Source of the DNA: Syntrophomonadaceae bacterium
GTDB lineage: Bacteria > Bacillota_D > Dethiobacteria > DTU022
DNA length: 6,041 bases
Direction of reading: 5' to 3'
Assembly (NCBI GenBank): GCA_003562605.1
Contig: PWUG01000307.1
Span: 1 to 6,041 of the forward strand
Part shown: positions 1 through 5,000 of the stretch, piece after piece
Layout: every line of letters begins with the position of its first letter
How positions within the stretch are numbered: position 1 is the first letter of the stretch
Notes under the pieces: generated by a model
Told to the model about the DNA's origin: nothing
The model's database searches: none
Seen by the model: only the letters and a program-made list of their open reading frames with translations
Program-made: the position numbers and the translations under genes

Positions 1-477
1 CTGACCGCTAAGCCGGTGAATGTTCTGGGATTTGGCCAGAACTCCAATGGTTCCCTGGGTCATCAAAAGGATATAACAGTCATTAAGGCCAGAGAGAGAT
101 CTGCACAGGAGGCTTATCGCATGGCTGGAGTTTCTCCTGATGATATCGATATATGTGAGCTACATGACTGCTTTACCATAGCAGAAATTGTTGCTACGGA
201 GGCATTGGGCTTCTTTCCTTATGGTGAAGGTAGCAGAGCCGTGGCAGAAGGGAAAACAGACATCGGGGGCAAGGTGGTTGTTAATCCATCTGGTGGGTTA
301 AAATCAAAAGGCCATCCCATAGGTGCTACCGGTGCTGCGCAGACCTATGAAATCGTGAAACAGCTAAGAGAGGAATGTGGAGACAGGCAGATTGATGGGG
401 CAAAAACCGGTATGACAGATACGCTGGGCGGTGATTTATGCACCGTCTGCAACATAATCTACCAGAAGGGGTGGTAA
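1..477 (+). CDS. SCP2/SCPx-type thiolase (acetyl-CoA acyltransferase-like), C-terminal part, 5' end outside window
   Basis: This is the last 158 residues of a thiolase-superfamily enzyme, read in frame from base 1 to TAA at 475-477. The family carries out CoA-dependent cleavage of 3-oxoacyl-CoA (or the reverse condensation) in the cytoplasm. Visible motifs, in fragment numbering, are HDCF at 55-58, the SCP2-thiolase version of the NEAF motif, and GHPIGATG at 104-111 with the catalytic base His105. The N-terminal domain with the nucleophilic Cys lies upstream of the window. Near the C-terminus the usual CxGGG motif reads TLGGD (141-145), so the second catalytic Cys of classical thiolases is replaced by Thr. 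This is common in SCP2-like and DUF35-associated thiolases. Two cysteines, Cys147 and Cys150, follow. The next gene is a DUF35 protein, the usual partner of this subfamily, so a two-protein complex is likely. Family assignment is firm; the substrate is unknown (3-oxoacyl-CoA, 2-methylacetoacetyl-CoA or an aryl 3-oxoacyl-CoA are all possible). Confidence 0.92.
   Translation: MTAKPVNVLGFGQNSNGSLGHQKDITVIKARERSAQEAYRMAGVSPDDIDICELHDCFTIAEIVATEALGFFPYGEGSRAVAEGKTDIGGKVVVNPSGGLKSKGHPIGATGAAQTYEIVKQLREECGDRQIDGAKTGMTDTLGGDLCTVCNIIYQKGW
466..474 (+). promoter_or_regulatory. Ribosome-binding site inside the thiolase 3' end that sets the DUF35 start
   Basis: The purine-rich stretch AAGGGGTGG lies in the last thiolase codons and ends 5 bases before GTG at 480. 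It supports GTG480 as the start of the DUF35 gene and suggests translational coupling of the two genes. The match to the AAGGAGG consensus is imperfect. Confidence 0.55.
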
Positions 478-479
478 CT

Positions 480-896
480 GTGGGGGTCAAGGAAACGCTG
501 TATTATCATGAATTCTTATCTGCCGCCGAAACAAAGAACGAGCTTTTAGGCTTGAAATGTAACTCCTGCAGGTCTTATACCTGCCCACCCAAAATGGTGT
601 GCCTGGAATGTGCTTCTGATGATTGCGAAGTGGTCGCTTTAAGTAAAGAAGGGACCATCAGAACATTTACCGTTATTCGGGTGCTTCCCGAGGGTTTTGA
701 TGGTGATAATATTGTTGTTGGAATGGTTGAACTTGTAGAGGGACCGTGGCTTATGGTCAATATTAAAACGAATCTCCAGGCAACAATGGAGATCATCGGG
801 AAAAAAGGGATAATCGGGTTTGACGCGCTGCCGGGTGACAAGTATTCCGGTGGGAAAAGGGTTGTGCTGTCGTTTAAGCTAGATGATGAGCGCTGA
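480..896 (+). CDS. Zn-ribbon/OB-fold DUF35 protein, thiolase partner
   Basis: A 138-residue DUF35 protein. An N-terminal rubredoxin-like zinc ribbon has two CxxC knuckles, Cys27/Cys30 (CNSC) and Cys41/Cys44 (CLEC), with the typical PP between them. From about residue 55 an OB-fold follows, with the characteristic GTIRTFTVI strand at 58-66. In characterised relatives this protein binds a thiolase or HMG-CoA synthase and forms a CoA-binding or channelling bridge (archaeal acetoacetyl-CoA thiolase/HMG-CoA synthase complex; BbsA with BbsB in benzylsuccinate oxidation). All four zinc ligands are present, so it should be functional. I chose GTG at 480 over the in-frame ATG at 438: the latter would overlap the thiolase by 40 bases and add 14 residues with no family resemblance, while GTG480 has a ribosome site 5 bases upstream and begins 3 bases after the thiolase stop. 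Family call is strong; the partnership is inferred from adjacency and family knowledge. Confidence 0.88.
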   Translation: MGVKETLYYHEFLSAAETKNELLGLKCNSCRSYTCPPKMVCLECASDDCEVVALSKEGTIRTFTVIRVLPEGFDGDNIVVGMVELVEGPWLMVNIKTNLQATMEIIGKKGIIGFDALPGDKYSGGKRVVLSFKLDDER

Positions 897-977
897 AATA
901 ACAAAAAAACATAAAGATATCTGAAAACCAGCAAGGCCCCTTCATTAATTCTTATGTACTCGCCCAAATACATGCTT

Positions 978-988
978 GGAGGAGGAAA
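978..988 (+). promoter_or_regulatory. Strong ribosome-binding site of the SDR gene
   Basis: GGAGGAGGAAA lies 5 to 15 bases before ATG 994. It overlaps the upstream in-frame TTG at 976, which therefore cannot be the start. The site fixes ATG994 as the start codon. Confidence 0.8.
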
Positions 989-993
989 TTATT

Positions 994-1761
994 ATGCAAA
1001 TTAATGGATCTGTAGCCGTGGTAACCGGGGGAGCTTCGGGGTTGGGTGAAGCGACAGTTCGCCTTCATGTGCAGGGTGGGGGATTAGCGGCAATTCTCGA
1101 TCTCTCTGAAGAGAATGGAAGCCAGCTGGCCGCCGAACTGGGTGAGAAGGCTGTCTTTATCAGAACAGACGTGACAAGTGAAGAAAGTGTGCGCAAGGCA
1201 GTTGAGGAAACAATAACAAGCCTTGGATCTATCCACATTCTCGTCAACTGTGCGGGAATTGGTATCGCCCAGAAAGTGCTGGGCAGGAAGGGGATCCATT
1301 CTCTTGCTGATTTTAATCGTGTGGTTCAGGTAAACCTGGTGGGCACCTTTAATGCCATTCGCTTTGCTGCAGAAAAAATGGCAGCTAATATACCTAGCGA
1401 TGACGGAGAACGCGGTGTCATTGTAAGCACGGCTTCTGTCGCTGCCCTGGAAGGTCAAATTGGACAGGCCGCTTACAGCGCCTCCAAAAGCGGCGTTATA
1501 GGTATGACCCTTCCCATTGCCCGGGAACTTGCCGAGCACGGTATTAGGGTCTTAACCATCGTGCCCGGACTGTTCAGCACACCCATGTTTGACTCTCTTT
1601 CTGAAGAAGTACGCAGCTCGCTGGGAAAAATGACGCCTTTTCCCCAACGCATGGGACGTCCCGAAGAGTATGCCCTGCTGGTGAAGAGCATCGTGGAAAA
1701 TCCCATGTTGAACGGCACGTCCATACGGCTGGACGGGGCAATACGCATGCAGCCCAGGTAG
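994..1761 (+). CDS. Short-chain dehydrogenase, HSD17B10-like 3-hydroxyacyl-CoA dehydrogenase (type II)
   Basis: A complete 255-residue classical SDR, predicted to oxidise a 3-hydroxyacyl-CoA to the 3-oxoacyl-CoA with NAD+ in the cytoplasm, directly supplying the upstream thiolase. The Rossmann motif TGGASGLG is at 11-18; Asp36 ends beta-2 and indicates NAD rather than NADP preference; NCAG is at 85-88. The catalytic tetrad is Asn114, Ser148, Tyr161 and Lys165 (YSASK 161-165). Several stretches follow the mitochondrial HSD17B10/type II 3-hydroxyacyl-CoA dehydrogenase pattern: [11 protein letters not shown] (157-167), MTLPIAREL (171-179), the PFPQRMG segment (215-221) and the end LDGAIRMQP (246-254). 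An insert around 93-107 also matches that family. HSD17B10 acts on 2-methyl-3-hydroxybutyryl-CoA, short straight-chain 3-hydroxyacyl-CoAs and some steroids, so the true substrate is open. BbsC/BbsD-like oxidation of an aryl hydroxyacyl-CoA is an alternative. The start is ATG994, set by the GGAGG site just upstream. A 97-base gap without obvious signals separates it from the DUF35 gene; co-transcription is likely. Confidence 0.9.
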   Translation: MQINGSVAVVTGGASGLGEATVRLHVQGGGLAAILDLSEENGSQLAAELGEKAVFIRTDVTSEESVRKAVEETITSLGSIHILVNCAGIGIAQKVLGRKGIHSLADFNRVVQVNLVGTFNAIRFAAEKMAANIPSDDGERGVIVSTASVAALEGQIGQAAYSASKSGVIGMTLPIARELAEHGIRVLTIVPGLFSTPMFDSLSEEVRSSLGKMTPFPQRMGRPEEYALLVKSIVENPMLNGTSIRLDGAIRMQPR

Positions 1762-1928
1762 ATTTTGCCCGAACCGTTTATGCTGACCTAATGTCGCCTC
1801 CCCTTCTCAAGGGGAGGCGACTAATATCAGAGTTAGGACAAGGGACTTTCCGGGCAGAACAATCGAGCATATCAAGTTTCAGCTGCAGCTCCTCTATAGC
1901 GGGGACTTCTTACAGGAGTAAGTGAAAT
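1762..1928. other. Intergenic region between SDR and crotonase genes
   Basis: These 167 bases hold a strong hairpin (1793-1821, listed separately), a 10-bp perfect palindrome AGCTGCAGCT at 1881-1890, and the crotonase ribosome site AGGAG at 1914-1918. CTCCT at 1889-1893 is complementary to that AGGAG and could fold onto it, but only over 5 bp. I see no convincing sigma-70 or sigma-54 promoter: TATAGC at 1895-1900 has no acceptable -35 partner. No coding remnant was recognised. Confidence 0.5.
1793..1821. terminator. Perfect 13-bp hairpin after the SDR gene, terminator or transcript-stabilising stem
   Basis: The arms 1793-1805 and 1809-1821 are exact inverse complements with a 3-base CTC loop; the inner part is GC-rich (CCTCCCC against GGGGAGG). 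The stem begins 31 bases after the SDR stop, a typical terminator position. No T-run follows on either strand, so a classical intrinsic terminator is not proven. It may instead protect the 3' end of the left-hand transcript, attenuate read-through into the crotonase gene, or be a dispersed palindromic repeat. CCTAA at 1787-1791 and TTAGG at 1833-1837 could add a loose outer stem. Confidence 0.5.
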
Positions 1929-2711
1929 ATGAAATATAAACATATAACATTGACCATAAAAGAAAAGGTTGCCTGTTTAGTATTCAGTCGTCCTGAAGTA
2001 TACAATGCAATCAATAATGAGTTTTTAGAAGAATTGATCGATGCGACGTCAAGGGTATCTTCGGACGATCAACTAGGTGCATTAATCATTACCGGAAAAG
2101 GCAAAGCTTTCTGTTCCGGAGGGGACATAAGCACATTTGCAGGGGGTGATGGCACCTCAAATCTCGAAATCCTGTTGAGTTCTTTCTATACCTGGATATA
2201 TCGGATTGTTAATATGGACAAACCAGTGATTGCCGGGGTAAATGGCTATGCCTATGGGGCCGGGTTTAGTGTAGCGCTGTTTTGCGATTTAATCATTGCA
2301 GCAGAAGAAGCAAGGTTCAGCCTTTCCTTTGTTAATGTTGGGGCAGTCCCGGATGGAGGCGCAGCCTATTTTTTACCCAGGATAATTGGCTTGCCTTATG
2401 CCAAAGAACTTGCGTTTACGGGTGGGCAAATTAATGCCCAAGAAGCAAAAGAATTACGAATCATCAACAAAGTTGTGCCCGGAGAGAAACTGTTAGAAGA
2501 AAGTATGAGCCTGGCTCAGAAGCTTGCTTCAGGACCTCGCTTGGCTCACGGGTATGCCAAGAGATTGTTCAACCAAACCATAAACCTTTCGTTGGAAGAT
2601 TTTTTGGAACAAGAACGTCTTGCCCAGATCAACTGCTTTAAAACGGATGATCACCACGAAGCGGTACGCGCCTTTCTGGAAAAGCGAAAACCGCAATTTA
2701 AGGGTCGTTAA
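1929..2711 (+). CDS. Crotonase-family protein, PaaG-like enoyl-CoA isomerase rather than hydratase
   Basis: A complete 260-residue crotonase. The oxyanion-hole segments are AFCSGGDIS (60-68) and NGYAYGAG (105-112), which bind and polarise the acyl-CoA thioester. The two glutamates that catalyse water addition in enoyl-CoA hydratase are absent: Ser114 takes the place of rat Glu144 and Phe134 that of Glu164. Instead Asp142 sits in VPDGG (140-144), like the catalytic Asp of PaaG-type isomerases (GLVPDSG). This suggests double-bond or ring isomerisation of an unsaturated or epoxy acyl-CoA rather than simple hydration. The alignment was done by eye. The start ATG1929 has AGGAG at 1914-1918, a rather long 10-base spacing. 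The acyl-CoA synthetase gene follows after 42 bases, so the two are probably one transcript, possibly separate from the left block because of the hairpin at 1793-1821. The superfamily call is firm, the exact reaction is not. Confidence 0.88.
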   Translation: MKYKHITLTIKEKVACLVFSRPEVYNAINNEFLEELIDATSRVSSDDQLGALIITGKGKAFCSGGDISTFAGGDGTSNLEILLSSFYTWIYRIVNMDKPVIAGVNGYAYGAGFSVALFCDLIIAAEEARFSLSFVNVGAVPDGGAAYFLPRIIGLPYAKELAFTGGQINAQEAKELRIINKVVPGEKLLEESMSLAQKLASGPRLAHGYAKRLFNQTINLSLEDFLEQERLAQINCFKTDDHHEAVRAFLEKRKPQFKGR

Positions 2712-2738
2712 TGCTGGAGAAAACGTAAACGGCTTATT

Positions 2739-2745
2739 GAGGAGG
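2739..2745 (+). promoter_or_regulatory. Ribosome-binding site of the first acyl-CoA synthetase
   Basis: GAGGAGG lies 8 bases before ATG 2754, a near-ideal site and spacing. It supports this start rather than the later in-frame Met codons. Confidence 0.75.
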
Positions 2746-2753
2746 CAGATGAT

Positions 2754-4319
2754 ATGGAAAAAACAGATGTTATGCAAACATTATCTGGCAAATTTGTTCT
2801 CGGTGAATTGTTGGCCAGGCAAAGCAGAAAATTCCCGGATAAACTGGCCCTTGTATACAATAATACAAGGCTAAGCTATCGGGAACTTAATGAAAGAGTG
2901 AACCGCCTTGCCAATTATTTGAAAGGCAGAGGAGTAAAACACGGGGACAAGGTTGGTATTTTACTATTCAATGGTAATGAAGTATTGGAGGCATATTTCG
3001 CTTCATACAAACTGGGGGCTGTGGCCGTTCCTGTCAACTTTAGATTTGTAGGGCCTGAAATTGAATATATTCTAACCCACTCTGATTCTTCCGTTCTTAT
3101 ATATGATGCACAATTTGCGGATACGATTCAAAAGATTAAGCTCACACTGGGCAAAATACACACGTTTATCATAGTCGGTTCACCCGAAGGCCCTGATCTG
3201 GCGTACGAAACTGCGGTAAAAGACGTTTCAGTGGAAGAACCACTGGTGATTGTTGATGATAATCATCCTGCTCTGATCATGTACACTTCGGGAACGACCG
3301 GGAAACCCAAGGGGTCAGTGCTTAGCCACAAAAACCAGATGATAAACGCAATTAATTGCTGCCTGGAGATTGGACTAAACCGGGAAGATTCTTATTACTG
3401 TGTCCCCCCTCTCTTCCACGTAGCCGCACAGGCGATATGCTTGTTTTTTATCTATTTAGGCGGGAATATTATTATAATGCGGGAATTTAATCCGGTTGAA
3501 TTGGTCAAAGGTATCGAAAAAGAAAAACCAACCACCCTGTTCCTGGTTCCAGCAATGTGGAATTTTCTTTTCCAGGTGGAAAACTTGAAGGAGTTTGACA
3601 CGTCCAGCCTGAGAATTGCCATAACCGGTGCAGCTATTATGCCTGTCAAGTTGAAAAAACAACTTCTTGAGGAGTTTCCCGGCATTGCCCTGTTTGATTG
3701 TTTCGGGCAAACGGAAATGAGCCCGGTTACAACTATTCTCAGCCCCGAACATACCTTACTAAAACCTGATTCTGTGGGGCGCCCTGTGTTAAATGTGGAA
3801 GTCCGGGTTGTTAATGACCGGGATGAAGATGTTCCATCGGGTCAAATTGGTGAAATCGTATACCGTGGGCCGACCACCATGCTTGAATACTACAAGGATC
3901 CCAAAGCAACCGAAGAAGCATTAAAAAATGGCTGGTTTCACAGCGGTGATCTTGTCCGAATGGATGAAGAGGGCTTTGTATATGTAGTGGATCGGAAAAA
4001 AGATATGATCATCAGTGGCGGTGAGAATGTATACCCGGCAGAGGTAGAAGAAGTGCTTGTGAAACATCCCGGTGTTTTAGAAGCAGCGGTCATCGGGGTG
4101 CCTAGCGAAAAGTGGGGGGAAAGTGTCCATGCGGTCATCGCACTGAAGAAAAGTGTAGAGGTAACAGAAAAGGAAATCACTGAACACTGTGCTCAGCATC
4201 TGGCGGGGTATAAAAAACCCCGTTCTGTTGAGTATGTTGAGCTTTTACCCCGCAATGCTGCCGGAAAAGTCGTAAAAAATATATTGCGTGAACGTCACGG
4301 CCGGTCAATCACGTATTGA
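2754..4319 (+). CDS. Acyl-CoA synthetase (AMP-forming), class I adenylate-forming enzyme
   Basis: A complete 521-residue ATP-dependent acyl/aryl-CoA ligase. It forms an acyl-adenylate and then the CoA thioester, most likely the activation step that feeds the neighbouring beta-oxidation genes. The large N-terminal domain contains the P-loop YTSGTTGKPKG (177-187), the adenine/acyl-adenylate motif FGQTE (317-321) and SGD (397-399), whose Asp399 should hold the ribose. The hinge region DRKKDMIISGGENVYP (413-428) leads into the mobile C-terminal domain, and PRNAAGK (499-505) supplies the catalytic Lys505 for adenylation. All core motifs are intact, so an active enzyme is expected. No signal peptide or membrane segment is evident. 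Length and motifs suit medium/long-chain fatty acyl-CoA or related ligases; the substrate (fatty, branched or aromatic acid) cannot be read from the sequence. It is the last + strand gene and ends 21 bases before the hairpin at 4341-4386. Confidence 0.93.
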   Translation: MEKTDVMQTLSGKFVLGELLARQSRKFPDKLALVYNNTRLSYRELNERVNRLANYLKGRGVKHGDKVGILLFNGNEVLEAYFASYKLGAVAVPVNFRFVGPEIEYILTHSDSSVLIYDAQFADTIQKIKLTLGKIHTFIIVGSPEGPDLAYETAVKDVSVEEPLVIVDDNHPALIMYTSGTTGKPKGSVLSHKNQMINAINCCLEIGLNREDSYYCVPPLFHVAAQAICLFFIYLGGNIIIMREFNPVELVKGIEKEKPTTLFLVPAMWNFLFQVENLKEFDTSSLRIAITGAAIMPVKLKKQLLEEFPGIALFDCFGQTEMSPVTTILSPEHTLLKPDSVGRPVLNVEVRVVNDRDEDVPSGQIGEIVYRGPTTMLEYYKDPKATEEALKNGWFHSGDLVRMDEEGFVYVVDRKKDMIISGGENVYPAEVEEVLVKHPGVLEAAVIGVPSEKWGESVHAVIALKKSVEVTEKEITEHCAQHLAGYKKPRSVEYVELLPRNAAGKVVKNILRERHGRSITY

Positions 4320-4340
4320 TTGCCGCTGGAACATATATGG

Positions 4341-4386
4341 CCCGCAAAGAAGCCTTCACGATGATAAAGTGCAGCTTCTTTGCGGG
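4341..4386. terminator. Stem-loop between convergent transcripts, possible bidirectional terminator
   Basis: The arms 4341-4353 and 4374-4386 (CCCGCAAAGAAGC and its exact inverse complement) form a 13-bp stem with a 20-base loop. It starts 21 bases after the first synthetase stop and lies 37 bases beyond the end of the reverse-strand pseudogene, exactly where converging transcripts would stop. No T-run follows on either side, so it is not a canonical intrinsic terminator, but position and symmetry fit a two-way transcript end. Confidence 0.55.
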
Positions 4387-4423
4387 TATCATGTTAGAGC
4401 ACCTTCTAATATAACGGCTTGCT

Positions 4424-4982
4424 TTATTGTGCCAGATTTTCCAGGGCGGTATTAGCCTGTGTTATGATATTGTCAATTATTTCTTGGACTGAAGGTATAT
4501 CCTTGATCAATCCGACAGCCTGGCCGCAGTGCAAAAGACCCCGTTCCATTTCACCCGTTTCCATGAGCTCTTTTCCTTCTGGCCCGTTACCAGGGGCCAG
4601 AGTTCTTCAATGGTGGTTCCCTGCTCTCCATTTCAGCAACTTTGTCCGATACTGTATTCTTGTTTACTCTTGCAGAGTTGCGCAAAGAGCTTAGTACAAG
4701 CATAGTTTCCGACTCGGAAAGGCCTGCCAGGTACTCTTTCACTTTGAGATGCGAGGGATGTTTACCCCAAAAGATTTATTTGTCAGGTTATTTGTTTTTC
4801 TGATTTCAGCGCTTAGATTTTCTTTTTCCTGGAAAGTGGCCGAAGACAAAATGCCGAGGCCCCCGGCGTTGGAAACGGCAGCGGCCAGTTCAGCCCGGGA
4901 AAGCCAGAGCATCCCCCCTTTAATGATCGGATATTCGATACCAAAGAGCTCAGTGACTCTAGTTTTAAATCGCTCTTGACAT
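4424..4982 (-). pseudogene. Nitronate monooxygenase/FabK-like FMN flavoprotein, internally deleted and frameshifted
   Basis: Reading the - strand in changing frames recovers both ends of a 2-nitropropane dioxygenase/nitronate monooxygenase-family protein. The N-terminal part (4972 down to 4754, about 73 residues) reads RFKTRVTELFGIEYPIIKGG, then SNAGGLGIL and KSFGVNIP, the family's flavin-binding start. After a junction near 4751-4757 the frame changes and the C-terminal part begins: VKEYLAGLSESETM, SSLRNSARV, then TTIEELWPLV, and finally GQAVGLIKDIPSVQEIID with TAA at 4426-4424. About 182 residues remain of the usual 310-330, so some 130-150 central residues are missing, including the GGHPG segment with the catalytic His. 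Two further -1 shifts are implied in G-runs (seen as CCC on the + strand at 4619-4621 and 4583-4585), and the ATG at 4982-4980 is one base out of frame with the body (an apparent extra A at 4976-4977). It follows the second synthetase by 18 bases, so it was probably its operon partner. Family identity is recognised by motif memory, not by a search. Confidence 0.82.
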
Positions 4983-5000
4983 TATTTATACCCCATCACT

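Noticed and set aside
438..479. ATG at 438 as the DUF35 start
   Set aside because: It would overlap the thiolase by 40 bases, lacks a ribosome site, and adds residues unlike the family. GTG480 has a suitable upstream purine stretch.
575..973. Reverse open frame opposite the DUF35 gene, and similar frames opposite the SDR, crotonase and first synthetase genes
   Set aside because: Each lies antisense to a well-supported gene and gives low-complexity or unrecognisable protein.
976..993. TTG at 976 as the SDR start
   Set aside because: The codons from 976 are themselves the GGAGGAGG ribosome site of ATG994, and the SDR fold begins directly after 994.
1872..1900. Sigma-70-like promoter with TATAGC at 1895-1900 before the crotonase gene
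   Set aside because: The -35 position (TCAAGT) is a poor match to TTGACA, and the -10 is imperfect; not enough to call a promoter.
4419..4979. Two + strand open frames (4419-4694 and 4749-4979)
   Set aside because: They have no family resemblance or ribosome sites and are antisense to the flavoprotein remnant, which explains the sequence better.
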